From: Helicobacteraceae bacterium
GTDB lineage: Bacteria; Campylobacterota; Campylobacteria; Campylobacterales; SZUA-545
Direction of reading: 5' to 3'
Assembly (NCBI GenBank): GCA_003250175.1
Contig: QKHD01000280.1
Coordinates: 1 to 21,097 of the forward strand
DNA length: 21,097 nucleotides
The notes under the pieces are model-generated. The model worked only from the letters and a program-made list of their open reading frames with translations, did not search any database and was not told the DNA's origin. This document shows, piece by piece, positions 6,352 through 16,003 of the stretch. Within the stretch, counting starts at the first letter, position 1. Each line of letters begins with the position of its first letter. Made by a program: the position numbers and the translations under genes.

Positions 6352-6837
6352 ATGACTAAGGCACAAAAAGCCGAAGTAATTGACTACCTAACCTCTTCCT
6401 TTAAAGAGACGGAAGCAATTGCAGTTTGTGACTACAAAGGTCTTACCGTTAAACAACTTGAAGCCCTCCGGGATAAAGTTCGTCAAATCGGTGGAAAAAC
6501 CCAAGTAGTTAAAAACACTCTGGCAAACATCGCACTCAAAAACGCTGGTAAAGAAGGTTACGACCTTAGTGAAACCAACGTCGTTGTATGGGGGAACGAT
6601 CAGCTCCTTCTTGCAAAAACAGTTGCAAAATTTGCTAGTGAAAACAAAGAGCTTTTCAGTATTCGACAAGCATACCTGGACGGTGAGTTCAAAGATGCTA
6701 ACGAACTGATTACGTTGTCAAAACTTCCCGGAAGAGAAGAACTTCTCGGCATGCTGCTGTCCGTCTGGACTGCGCCGCTTAGAGGTATGGTTACCGGTCT
6801 TGACAACCTGGCTAAAAAACAAGAGCAATCCGCTTAA
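6352..6837 (+). CDS. rplJ: Large ribosomal subunit protein uL10
   Basis: Base of the L10-L12 stalk that recruits translation GTPases. The 161 residues start MTKAQKAEVIDYLTSSFKETEAIAVCDYKGL, followed by the 23S-binding N-terminal domain with VVKNTLANIALKNAG. The C-terminal helix (about 130-160: LGMLLSVWTAPLRGMVTGLDNLAKK) is the L12-dimer-binding part. The length is typical. A strong Shine-Dalgarno AAGGAG is placed 5 bases before the ATG. The gene is probably autoregulated through the leader just upstream, and is followed by rplL after 24 bases, the universal pairing. Confidence 0.97.
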   Translation: MTKAQKAEVIDYLTSSFKETEAIAVCDYKGLTVKQLEALRDKVRQIGGKTQVVKNTLANIALKNAGKEGYDLSETNVVVWGNDQLLLAKTVAKFASENKELFSIRQAYLDGEFKDANELITLSKLPGREELLGMLLSVWTAPLRGMVTGLDNLAKKQEQSA

Positions 6838-6861
6838 ATACTTAAAGGAAAAGGATAATCC

Positions 6862-7242
6862 ATGGCAATTACTAAAGAAGACGTACTTGAATTTATCGGC
6901 AATATGACTGTAGTTGAGCTGAACGCGCTCGTAAAAGAATTCGAAGAGAAATTCGGTGTATCCGCTACTCCTATGGTTGTAGCTGGTGGCGCTGTAGCTG
7001 GTGGTGACGCCGGTGGTGCTGCTGAAGAAAAAACTGAATTCAACGTTGTAATCATCGACTCCGGTGAAAAGAAAATCAACGTTATTAAAGTTATCCGCGA
7101 ACTGACAGGTCTGGGTCTGAAAGAAGCAAAATCTGCTGCTGAAGAAACTCCGTCCACAATCAAAGAAGGCGTTAGCAAAGAAGACGCTGAAGCTGCTAAA
7201 GCGAAACTCGAAGAAGCCGGCGCTAAAGTCGAACTCAAATAA
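6862..7242 (+). CDS. rplL: Large ribosomal subunit protein bL12 (L7/L12)
   Basis: Multicopy stalk protein that activates EF-Tu and EF-G. The 126 residues have an N-terminal dimerisation domain (about 1-33), a glycine/alanine-rich hinge (about 37-57, with three GG pairs), and the compact C-terminal domain (about 58-126) with EKKINVIKVIRELTGLGLKEAK and the end AEAAKAKLEEAGAKVELK. Codons are strongly biased (GCT, GTT, GAA), as expected for four or more copies per ribosome. The Shine-Dalgarno AAAGGA precedes the ATG. A terminator/attenuator follows 16 bases after the stop. Confidence 0.98.
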   Translation: MAITKEDVLEFIGNMTVVELNALVKEFEEKFGVSATPMVVAGGAVAGGDAGGAAEEKTEFNVVIIDSGEKKINVIKVIRELTGLGLKEAKSAAEETPSTIKEGVSKEDAEAAKAKLEEAGAKVELK

Positions 7243-7258
7243 ATTCCATTGTCACTGT

Positions 7259-7286
7259 AAGGGCGGCCATCCGGCTGCCCTTTTTT
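7259..7286 (+). terminator. rplL-rpoB terminator/attenuator
   Basis: AAGGGCGGCC (7259-7268) pairs with GGCTGCCCTT (7273-7282, one G-U pair) around the loop ATCC, running into six T's (7281-7286). It is a textbook intrinsic terminator lying between rplL and rpoB, where E. coli has a partial attenuator that lowers rpoBC expression relative to the stalk proteins. Partial read-through is inferred, since no clear promoter is visible before rpoB. Confidence 0.88.
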
Positions 7287-7296
7287 ACTTCATTTC

Positions 7297-7316
7297 TAAA
7301 ATATTGCAATATTTTA
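7297..7316. repeat. 20-bp perfect palindrome upstream of rpoB
   Basis: TAAAATATTG followed at once by its exact reverse complement CAATATTTTA. It lies 10 bases after the rplL terminator T-run and 31 bases before the rpoB ATG. It could be a dimeric-repressor operator or, as RNA, a hairpin for processing. In E. coli an RNase III site lies in the same intergenic region. Which of these applies cannot be told from sequence. Confidence 0.75.
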
Positions 7317-7347
7317 CCCACACCATTCCACTTAAGAGGTTAGCCCT

Positions 7348-10300
7348 ATGCTAAATAGTTTAAAATCTGGGAATCGATTACGTGTAGATTTTTCAAAGTT
7401 TCCTCAAGTTCTCTCCATCCCTAACCTGCTGCAACTCCAACAAAACAGCTACGAAGAATTCCTCATGATCGATCAGGACGATCGTAGTGAAAGTGGGATT
7501 GAGAAAGTATTTAAATCCGTATTCCCTATTCATGATGCCAATAACACCATGACCCTGGAGTATGTCGGAAACGAATTCGGCAAACCGAAATACACGATCC
7601 GTGAATCCATGGAGAGGGGTCTTACCTATTCAGTACCTCTGAAAATCAAAGTGCGCCTTATCATTTGGGATAAGGATGAAAAAACCGGTGAGAAGACCGG
7701 CGTAAAAGACATCAAAGAACAAGCTATTTATATTCGAGAGATTCCTCTCATGACCGATCGAACCTCCTTCATCATCAACGGTGTAGAACGTGTCGTCGTC
7801 AATCAGCTCTACCGAAGCCCGGGTGTAATCTTCAAAGCTGAAGAGTCCTCAACGGTTTCCAACAAACTGATCTATATGTCCCAGATCATCCCTGATCGCG
7901 GTTCCTGGATCTATTTTGAATACGATGCTAAAGATACTTTATACGTACGAATCAATAAACGAAGAAAAATTCCCGTAACCATTCTTTTCAGAGCATTGGG
8001 TTACAGCAAACAAAATATTATCAAGATGTTCTACCCTACCCTGAACATCTCTATCGAAAATAACAAATTCCTGGTTCCTTTCGATCCGGAAGAGTTCACC
8101 GGACGTCTGGAATATGACCTCAAAGATGCGGAAGGCAACCTGATCATGGGTGCCGGAAAACGTCTGACTACACGTAAAGCAAACTCCCTCAAAGAAGAGG
8201 GTCTGACCCGAGTGGAATACCCGGTCGAGACACTTTTTGAGCGCTACCTGGCCGAGCCGATTATCGACACAGAAACGGGAGAAGTTCTGTACGATACCCT
8301 GACACAGCTAGATGAAAACCGTCTCAAAAAGATTATTGACCACGGCTATAACGAAATCGTTATCGCCAACGACCTTGCCGTCGGTGTGGATAAATCGATC
8401 ATCAATGCCTTTACCTTCGATCAGGAATCCCTGAAACTGCTCAAGCAGACCGAAGGGGTTGACGACGAAAACGACCTGGCCGCTATCCGTATCTATAAAG
8501 TGATGCGACCCGGTGAACCGGTCACCAAAGAAGCGGCGAAAGACTTCGTTCACAAGCTCTTCTTCGATCCGGAGCGCTACGACCTGACCAAAGTCGGCCG
8601 TATGAAAATGAACCACAAACTGGACATCGACGTACCTGAGTATGTTACAACCCTGATTCCGGAAGATATCATCAAGACCGTCAAGTACCTGATCAAGGTT
8701 AAAAACGGCCAGGGTCATATCGACGACCGTGACCACCTAGGTAACAAACGTATCCGTGCCATCGGTGAGCTTCTGGCCAACGAACTGCACATGGGTCTGG
8801 TCAAGATGCAAAAGGCGATCCGCGACAAGCTGACCACCATCTCCAGCCTGGACGAGGTGATGCCACACGATCTGATCAACTCCAAGATGATCACCAGCAC
8901 CATTCTGGACTTCTTTGCGACCGGTCAGCTCTCCCAGTTTATGGATCAGACCAACCCGCTCTCCGAAGTTACACACAAACGACGTCTCTCTTCACTTGGT
9001 GAAGGCGGTCTCGTAAAAGACCGTGCCGGTCTGGAAGTTCGTGACGTACACCCGACTCACTACGGCCGTATCTGTCCGATTGAGACTCCGGAGGGTCAGA
9101 ACATCGGTCTGATCAACACCCTTTCTACCTATGCGAAGGTAAACAAACTGGGCTTCATCGAAGCACCATACAAAAAAGTTGTCGACGGTAAAGTCATCGA
9201 CGAAATCGTTTACCTGACCGCTACCCAGGAAGAGGGTCTGGCGATTACACCTCTGAACACAGAACTGGATGAAGAGGGCAATATCGTCGAGCCATTGGTT
9301 GAAGCACGTATCGACAGTGAAATCGAGCTGATGGATAAAAACAAGATCGACCTGATCGACCTGAGCCCAAAAATGGTTATCGGTGTGGCTGCCGGTCTGA
9401 TTCCATTCCTGGAACACAACGACGCGAACCGCGCCCTCATGGGTTCCAACATGCAGCGCCAGGGCGTTCCACTCATCTGGAGCGAAGCCCCCGTCGTCGG
9501 TACCGGTATGGAAGCGATTGTTGCACGTGACGCATGGCAGTCCATCAAGTCTAAACGTCCGGGTACCATTGAAAAAGTCGATGCGAAAAACATCTACGTT
9601 CTGGGTGAAGATGAAAGCGGTATCTATATTGACCACTATCCGCTGGATAAATACCTGCGAACCAACCAAAATACCGCCTTCAGCCAACGGCCAATCGTTA
9701 AGAAGGGTATGAAAGTTGACGCCGGCAGCGTCATCGCGGACGGTCCAAACATGGATCAGGGCGAACTTGCCATCGGTAAAAACGTCATGGTGGCCTTTAC
9801 GCCATGGAACGGTTACAACTTCGAGGATGCGATCGTTGTCAGTGAGCGAATCCTTCGCGACGACGTCTTCACCTCTGTTCACATCTATGAAAAAGAGATT
9901 GAAGCACGCGAACTCAAACACGGTGTGGAAGAGATCACCAGAGACCTTCCCAACGTCAAAGAAGAAGATATCGAGCACCTGGATGACAGCGGTATCGTTC
10001 GTATCGGTACCTATATCAAGCCCGGTATGATCATGGTCGGTAAAGTCACGCCCAAAGGTGAAGTCAAACCGACTCCGGAAGAGCGACTCCTGCGAGCCAT
10101 CTTCGGTGAAAAAGCCGGCCACGTTGTCAACAAGTCCCTCTACTGCCCACCAAGTATGGAAGGTACGGTCATCGACGTAAAAATCTTTACGAAGAAGGGT
10201 TACGAAAAAGATGACCGCGCCCAGGCGAAATTTGAAGAGGAAAAAGCGGAACTCGAAGCCGAACACCACGACAAACTGCTCATGGTTGACCGCGAAGAGA

Positions 10301-11487
10301 TGCTGAAAATCGTTAACTTCCTCTCCAAACAAGAGCTGAAATCCGATGCGGAAGTGGGTGGTACGGTCATCAAATCGGGAAGCAAAATCGAGAAAAAAGA
10401 TCTCGAAACCATCAACCGATTTGCCCTGAACTCTCTGGTTAAACACTTCTCCAAAGATGTTCAAAAAGAGTTCGACACCATTAAAAACCACTTCCGGGAT
10501 CAAAAAGAGCAACTTCGTATCGATATCGAAGAAAAACTCAATATCCTGGAAAAAGACGACATCCTCCCAAGCGGTGTGGTCAAGCTGGTAAAAGTTTATG
10601 TTGCAACCAAACGTAAACTCAAAGTCGGGGATAAAATGGCGGGTCGCCACGGGAACAAAGGTATCGTTTCCACCATCGTTCCACAGGTTGACATGCCGTA
10701 CCTGCCGGACGGCACACCGGTTGATATCTGTCTGAACCCGCTGGGTGTACCTTCCCGTATGAACATCGGTCAGATTCTGGAGATTCACCTTGGTCTGGTC
10801 GGTAAGCGTCTGGGTAACCAGATCGCCGAAATGTTCGAAAAACAGCGAACCGACTTTGTCGCCAAGCTGCGCAAGAAGATGGGTGATATCGCCCGCGTAA
10901 CCAAGCTGATCGATCCGGAGAAGACCATCGACCTGATGAGCGACGACGAACTGATTGATTATGCCCGCGACTGGAGCAAAGGGGTTAAATTCGCCACTCC
11001 GGTTTTCGAAGGGGTTAACGCCAAAGAGTTCAAAAAACTCTTCGAACTGGCCAAAATCGATATGGACGGAAAAACCGACCTGTACGACGGCCGAACCGGC
11101 GAGAAGTTCAAAGAACGGGTTAACGTCGGCTTCATGTACATGCTCAAACTGCACCACCTGGTTGACGAAAAAGTCCACGCACGTAGCACCGGACCTTACT
11201 CCCTCGTTACCCAGCAGCCCGTCGGCGGTAAAGCGCTCTTCGGTGGACAGCGATTCGGTGAGATGGAAGTTTGGGCTCTGGAAGCCTACGGCGCAGCCCA
11301 CACACTTAAAGAGATGCTTACGGTCAAATCCGATGATACGGAAGGCCGCGTAAAAACCTATAAAGCGATCACCAAAGGTGAGAACGTTCCGGCATCCGGC
11401 GTACCTGAAATCTTCTTCGTACTAACGAAAGAACTTCAGGCACTTGGTCTCGATGTTGAAGTCTACAAGGAAAAAGACGATGAGTAA
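7348..11487 (+). CDS. rpoB: DNA-directed RNA polymerase subunit beta
   Basis: Catalytic core subunit of RNA polymerase. The 1,379 residues begin MLNSLKSGNRLRVDFSKFP, a start typical of Campylobacterota. The rifampicin pocket lies around residues 526-550 (QLSQFMDQTNPLSEVTHKRR, then LSSLG); positions equivalent to E. coli Q513, D516, H526, R529 and S531 are all the sensitive type (Q530, D533, H543, R546, S548). The active-site block GDKMAGRHGNKG is at 1094-1105, with the two lysines that contact the nascent RNA (K1096, K1104). The C-terminal EVWALEAYGAAHTLKEMLTVKSDD is the beta-beta' interface. AAGAGG lies upstream of the ATG. The stop TAA lies inside the first codons of rpoC, an 8-base out-of-frame overlap, so the two subunits are made separately. 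Confidence 0.99.
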   Translation: MLNSLKSGNRLRVDFSKFPQVLSIPNLLQLQQNSYEEFLMIDQDDRSESGIEKVFKSVFPIHDANNTMTLEYVGNEFGKPKYTIRESMERGLTYSVPLKIKVRLIIWDKDEKTGEKTGVKDIKEQAIYIREIPLMTDRTSFIINGVERVVVNQLYRSPGVIFKAEESSTVSNKLIYMSQIIPDRGSWIYFEYDAKDTLYVRINKRRKIPVTILFRALGYSKQNIIKMFYPTLNISIENNKFLVPFDPEEFTGRLEYDLKDAEGNLIMGAGKRLTTRKANSLKEEGLTRVEYPVETLFERYLAEPIIDTETGEVLYDTLTQLDENRLKKIIDHGYNEIVIANDLAVGVDKSIINAFTFDQESLKLLKQTEGVDDENDLAAIRIYKVMRPGEPVTKEAAKDFVHKLFFDPERYDLTKVGRMKMNHKLDIDVPEYVTTLIPEDIIKTVKYLIKVKNGQGHIDDRDHLGNKRIRAIGELLANELHMGLVKMQKAIRDKLTTISSLDEVMPHDLINSKMITSTILDFFATGQLSQFMDQTNPLSEVTHKRRLSSLGEGGLVKDRAGLEVRDVHPTHYGRICPIETPEGQNIGLINTLSTYAKVNKLGFIEAPYKKVVDGKVIDEIVYLTATQEEGLAITPLNTELDEEGNIVEPLVEARIDSEIELMDKNKIDLIDLSPKMVIGVAAGLIPFLEHNDANRALMGSNMQRQGVPLIWSEAPVVGTGMEAIVARDAWQSIKSKRPGTIEKVDAKNIYVLGEDESGIYIDHYPLDKYLRTNQNTAFSQRPIVKKGMKVDAGSVIADGPNMDQGELAIGKNVMVAFTPWNGYNFEDAIVVSERILRDDVFTSVHIYEKEIEARELKHGVEEITRDLPNVKEEDIEHLDDSGIVRIGTYIKPGMIMVGKVTPKGEVKPTPEERLLRAIFGEKAGHVVNKSLYCPPSMEGTVIDVKIFTKKGYEKDDRAQAKFEEEKAELEAEHHDKLLMVDREEMLKIVNFLSKQELKSDAEVGGTVIKSGSKIEKKDLETINRFALNSLVKHFSKDVQKEFDTIKNHFRDQKEQLRIDIEEKLNILEKDDILPSGVVKLVKVYVATKRKLKVGDKMAGRHGNKGIVSTIVPQVDMPYLPDGTPVDICLNPLGVPSRMNIGQILEIHLGLVGKRLGNQIAEMFEKQRTDFVAKLRKKMGDIARVTKLIDPEKTIDLMSDDELIDYARDWSKGVKFATPVFEGVNAKEFKKLFELAKIDMDGKTDLYDGRTGEKFKERVNVGFMYMLKLHHLVDEKVHARSTGPYSLVTQQPVGGKALFGGQRFGEMEVWALEAYGAAHTLKEMLTVKSDDTEGRVKTYKAITKGENVPASGVPEIFFVLTKELQALGLDVEVYKEKDDE

Positions 11488-14400
11488 AATTGATAACCTG
11501 GAAAAAGTAGAGATTACCGAAGATCAGAAACCGAAGGACTTTGATGCCCTTCAGGTGATGATCGCTTCTCCGGAGAAGATCCAAAGCTGGAGCCACGGCG
11601 AAGTCAAAAAACCGGAAACCATCAACTACCGTACCCTTAAACCGGAGCGAGACGGCCTCTTCTGTGCCAAAATCTTCGGCCCGGTACGGGATTACGAATG
11701 TCTGTGCGGCAAGTACAAGAAGATGCGATACAAAGGCATCGTCTGCGAAAAATGTGGTGTTGAAGTCACCTCTTCCAAAGTACGACGATCCCGCATGGGT
11801 CACATCGAACTGGCTGCTCCTGTAGCGCACATCTGGTATGTTAACTCCCTGCCAAGCCGTATCGGTACTCTGCTCGGTGTCAAAATGAAAGACCTTGAGC
11901 GCGTGCTTTATTATGAAGCATACATCGTCAGCGAACCGGGCGAAGCGTTCTACGACAACGAAGGCAAAATGAAAGTCGCCAAAAACGACATTCTGAACGA
12001 AGAGCAGTTCCTGATCCTCGAAGAGCGCTATGCCCACACCGGTTTCCATGCCGATATGGGTGCCTCTATCGTTCGTGAACTCCTGGGTGATCTTGACCTG
12101 GCAGAGATGTATGGCCAACTGAAAACCGAAATCAAAGAGACCAAGAGCGAGTCCAAACTCAAAATCCTGGTAAAAAAACTGAAAGTGGTTGAAGCGTTCC
12201 TCAACTCCGACAACCGTCCGGAGTGGATGATCATGAAGACCCTTCCCGTTCTTCCACCGGATATCCGTCCTCTGGTTGCCCTCGATGGCGGCAAGTTCGC
12301 GGTTTCCGACCTCAACGACCTTTATCGACGGGTTATCAACCGAAACTCCCGTCTGAAGCGTCTGCTTGAACTGGATGCACCACAGATTATTATCCGCAAC
12401 GAAAAGCGTATGCTTCAAGAAGCGGTAGACGCCCTCTTTGACAACGGCCGCCGTGCCAATGCCGTCAAGGGTGCCAACAAGCGACCTCTGAAATCTCTTT
12501 CCGAGATCATCAAAGGGAAACAGGGCCGTTTCCGACAGAACCTTCTGGGTAAACGGGTTGACTTCTCCGGACGTTCCGTTATCGTTGTCGGTCCCGACCT
12601 CAAGATGGACCAGTGCGGTCTGCCAAAAACCATGGCACTCGAACTCTTCCAGCCACACCTTATGGCCAAACTGGAAGAAAAAGGGTATGCAACCACACTG
12701 AAATCCGCCAAGCGTCTGATCGAACAGCGCACCAACGAAGTGTGGGAGTGCCTGGCAGAGGTTGTTGAAGGTCACCCGGTTCTGCTGAACCGTGCGCCGA
12801 CTCTGCACAAACTCTCTATCCAGGCGTTCCACCCCAAACTGATCGACGGTAAAGCGATTCAGCTGCACCCACTCGTCTGTTCGGCCTTCAACGCCGACTT
12901 CGACGGTGACCAGATGGCGGTACACGTACCGCTGAGCCAGGAAGCGATTGCAGAAGCGAAAATTCTGATGCTTTCCTCCATGAACATTCTGCTGCCTGCA
13001 TCCGGTAAAGCGATTACCACACCGTCACAGGATATGGTTCTCGGTATCTATTACATCAGTATGGCAAAAGAGGGTGTCAAGGGTCAGAACAAACTCTTCG
13101 GCTCCATCGACGAAGTTCTGATCGCCCTGGATCTGGGTATTGTTGATCTGCACGCCAAGGTCCGTGTACCCATGGACGGCCACATCATCAGCACCACTGC
13201 CGGACGTATTCTGGTCAAGTCCATTCTGCCAAGCTACGTTCCTACAGAGATGTGGAACCAGCTGCTTAAAAAGAGCAAAATCGGCGACCTGATCGATTAC
13301 ATCTATAAACACGGACGTGTTCATGACACGGCTGAGTTCCTGGACAACCTGAAAGATCTCGGTTTCAAATACTCCACCAAAGCGGGTATCTCCATCTCCG
13401 CGGATGACATCATCATCCCGGCGGAAAAACCAAAGATGATCTCCTCCGCCAAAGGGAAGATCGTTGAGATTCAGAAGCAGTACGCGTCCGGTCTGTTGAC
13501 CGAGCAGGAACGTTACAACAAGATCATCGACGTCTGGACCGACACCAACAACAATGTTGCCGAACACATGATGCAGATCATCCAGACCGACAAAAACGGC
13601 TTCAACTCCATCTACATGATGGCGGACTCCGGAGCGCGGGGTTCTGCGGCTCAGATCCGACAGCTGGCCGGTATGCGTGGTCTGATGGCGAAATCCGACG
13701 GTTCTATTATTGAAACGCCGATTATCTCCAACTTTAAAGAGGGTCTGAACGTACTTGAGTACTTCATCTCCACCAACGGTGCCCGTAAAGGTCTTGCGGA
13801 TACGGCTCTTAAAACCGCGAATGCCGGTTACCTGACCCGTAAACTGATCGATATCGCCCAAAACGTTCGTATCACAACCAACGACTGCGGTACCCACGAA
13901 GGCGTTGAAATCAGCTCCATCACCATCGGTGGCGAGCTCATCGAATCTCTCCAAGACCGCGTTCTCGGACGGGTTCTGGCGGAAGACGTGATCGATCCGT
14001 TGACCAACGAAATCCTCTTTAGCGAAGGTACACTGATCGACGAAGAGAAGGCGCAGAAAATTTCTGAAGCGACCATCAAATCCGTCAAGATCCGTACGCC
14101 GCTGACATGTAAAGAGGTTAACGGTCTGTGCGCCAAGTGCTACGGCCTGAACCTCGGTGAAGGTTCCATCGTTCAACCCGGTGAAGCGGTCGGTATTATT
14201 GCGGCCCAGTCCATCGGTGAACCGGGTACCCAGCTGACCCTGCGAACCTTCCACGTCGGTGGTACGGCGTCCAGAACACAGGAAGAACGTCAGATCGTTG
14301 CCAATAAAGAAGGTTTCATCCGCTACTACAACCTGAAGGTCTTTAAAAACCCACAGGGCGTTAACGTGGTTGCCAACCGACGTAATGCGGCGGTTCTTCT

Positions 14401-16003
14401 GGTTGAACCAAAGATCAAGTCACCGTTTGAAGGCAAGCTGAGCATCACCAATGCACACGAAGAGGTTATTATCTCCGTGAAAAGTGCCAGCGAAACCGTC
14501 AAATATACCCTGCGTAAGTCCGATATCGCCAAGCCAAACGAACTGGCCGGTATCAGCGGCAAGATCGAGAGCAAACTCTATCTGCCCTACAACGACGGCG
14601 ACATGGTAAAAGGCGACGAGAGTATCGTCGAACTGATCAAAGACGGCTACAACATTCCCAACCGTATTTCCTACGGTGCGGAACTGCGCGTAAACGACGG
14701 CGATCCGGTCCCGATGACCATCACGGCCCAGGCACGCGGTACCGTAAAATACTACGTCCTTAAAGGTGACTACCTTGAGCGAACCCACAATATCAAAGCG
14801 GGTGACAAGGTTGAGTACAAAGGTCTCTTTGCGGTTATCGCTGACGATGAAGAGCGTGAAGCAACCCGCCACTACGTAGTACGCGGCTCTATCGTTAAGG
14901 TTGGTGACAACTCCAAAGTCAGCTCCGAAACCCTGATTGCCGAACCGTCCACTAATGAGCAGACTGTTATCGCGGAATGGGACCCTTACTCCAACCCGCT
15001 TCTGGCAGAAGCTGCCGGTACGGTGAAGTTTGAAGACATTATTCCGGAACTAACGGCAACTGAACAGTTCGACGAACTGACCGGCCAGACCAAGCTGATG
15101 ATCAACGAGTACATCCCTAGCGAGTACAAACCGTCCATCACCCTGGCAACCGACGATGGTCAGATCATCAACTACGTCCTGGATGCCAAAACGGCGATCT
15201 TCTGTGAAGACGGACAAAAGGTTGAACTGGCCCACATCCTGGCCAAGATGCCAAAAGCGGTAGCAAAATCCCGCGACATCACCGGGGGTCTTCCACGGGT
15301 TTCCGAACTTTTCGAAGCACGTAAACCGAAAGACAGCGCCTCCATCGCAGAAATCGACGGTGTGGTCAGCTACGGCAAACCCCTCCGCGGTAAAAAACGT
15401 ATCATTCTGACCGCGGACAACGGTATGATTTCCGAGTATCAGATTGATAAGAGCAAGCAAATTCTGGTACACGAGGGCGAATTCGTCCACGCCGGTGAAA
15501 AACTGACTGACGGAATCGTATCCAGCCATGATATCCTCCGGATTCTTGGGGAGAAAGCACTGCAGCAGTACATCATCTCCGAGATCCAGCAGGTTTATCG
15601 CCGACAGGGTGTATCCATCAGCGATAAGCACATCGAGGTCATCGTTAACCAGATGCTGCGCCAAATCAAAATCATCGACAGCGGTGATACCAAATTCATC
15701 GCCGGCGACCTGGTCAGCCGACGACGATTCTACGAAGAGAACGATCGTATCGCCAAACTGGGTGGTGAGCCTGCGATCGCCGAACCGGTTCTGCTGGGTA
15801 TTACCCGCGCAGCGATCAGCTCCGATAGTATCATCTCCGCGGCTTCCTTCCAGGAGACCACGAAGGTACTGACCGAAGCGAGTATCGCCGGTAAATTCGA
15901 CCACCTCGAAGACCTTAAGGAAAACGTTGTCCTCGGTCGCCTGATTCCAGTTGGAACCGGGTTCTTCAAACGTAACAAAACGTCCGTAAAAGTATCAGAG
16001 TAG
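11480..16003 (+). CDS. rpoC: DNA-directed RNA polymerase subunit beta'
   Basis: Catalytic subunit holding the active-site magnesium. The ATG at 11480 (MSKIDNLEKVEITEDQ) gives 1,507 residues. The in-frame upstream GTG at 11444 would lie within rpoB coding sequence and is less likely; AAGGAAAAAG ends a few bases before 11480. The N-terminal zinc ribbon has Cys74, 76, 89 and 92. NADFDGDQM at 471-479 carries the three catalytic aspartates D473, D475 and D477. RAPTLHKLSIQAFHP precedes it. The second zinc site is Cys803, 877, 884 and 887. The bridge and trigger helices are in GEAVGIIAAQSIGEPGTQL and the following block. It is translationally coupled to rpoB through the ATGAGTAA overlap. Confidence 0.99.
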   Translation: MSKIDNLEKVEITEDQKPKDFDALQVMIASPEKIQSWSHGEVKKPETINYRTLKPERDGLFCAKIFGPVRDYECLCGKYKKMRYKGIVCEKCGVEVTSSKVRRSRMGHIELAAPVAHIWYVNSLPSRIGTLLGVKMKDLERVLYYEAYIVSEPGEAFYDNEGKMKVAKNDILNEEQFLILEERYAHTGFHADMGASIVRELLGDLDLAEMYGQLKTEIKETKSESKLKILVKKLKVVEAFLNSDNRPEWMIMKTLPVLPPDIRPLVALDGGKFAVSDLNDLYRRVINRNSRLKRLLELDAPQIIIRNEKRMLQEAVDALFDNGRRANAVKGANKRPLKSLSEIIKGKQGRFRQNLLGKRVDFSGRSVIVVGPDLKMDQCGLPKTMALELFQPHLMAKLEEKGYATTLKSAKRLIEQRTNEVWECLAEVVEGHPVLLNRAPTLHKLSIQAFHPKLIDGKAIQLHPLVCSAFNADFDGDQMAVHVPLSQEAIAEAKILMLSSMNILLPASGKAITTPSQDMVLGIYYISMAKEGVKGQNKLFGSIDEVLIALDLGIVDLHAKVRVPMDGHIISTTAGRILVKSILPSYVPTEMWNQLLKKSKIGDLIDYIYKHGRVHDTAEFLDNLKDLGFKYSTKAGISISADDIIIPAEKPKMISSAKGKIVEIQKQYASGLLTEQERYNKIIDVWTDTNNNVAEHMMQIIQTDKNGFNSIYMMADSGARGSAAQIRQLAGMRGLMAKSDGSIIETPIISNFKEGLNVLEYFISTNGARKGLADTALKTANAGYLTRKLIDIAQNVRITTNDCGTHEGVEISSITIGGELIESLQDRVLGRVLAEDVIDPLTNEILFSEGTLIDEEKAQKISEATIKSVKIRTPLTCKEVNGLCAKCYGLNLGEGSIVQPGEAVGIIAAQSIGEPGTQLTLRTFHVGGTASRTQEERQIVANKEGFIRYYNLKVFKNPQGVNVVANRRNAAVLLVEPKIKSPFEGKLSITNAHEEVIISVKSASETVKYTLRKSDIAKPNELAGISGKIESKLYLPYNDGDMVKGDESIVELIKDGYNIPNRISYGAELRVNDGDPVPMTITAQARGTVKYYVLKGDYLERTHNIKAGDKVEYKGLFAVIADDEEREATRHYVVRGSIVKVGDNSKVSSETLIAEPSTNEQTVIAEWDPYSNPLLAEAAGTVKFEDIIPELTATEQFDELTGQTKLMINEYIPSEYKPSITLATDDGQIINYVLDAKTAIFCEDGQKVELAHILAKMPKAVAKSRDITGGLPRVSELFEARKPKDSASIAEIDGVVSYGKPLRGKKRIILTADNGMISEYQIDKSKQILVHEGEFVHAGEKLTDGIVSSHDILRILGEKALQQYIISEIQQVYRRQGVSISDKHIEVIVNQMLRQIKIIDSGDTKFIAGDLVSRRRFYEENDRIAKLGGEPAIAEPVLLGITRAAISSDSIISAASFQETTKVLTEASIAGKFDHLEDLKENVVLGRLIPVGTGFFKRNKTSVKVSE

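Noticed and set aside
8992..11301. A 769-codon open frame on the minus strand, antisense to rpoB, and similar long antisense frames opposite fusA (17140-19239), dnaE (22-1323) and rpoC (11369-12925, 13025-14254)
   Set aside because: They are antisense shadows caused by codon bias in long conserved genes. Their translations show no domain, and no plausible start signals or neighbours exist.
11444..11479. Upstream GTG start for rpoC
   Set aside because: It would add 12 residues encoded within the rpoB end with no family similarity; the ATG at 11480 has a Shine-Dalgarno and a typical N-terminus.
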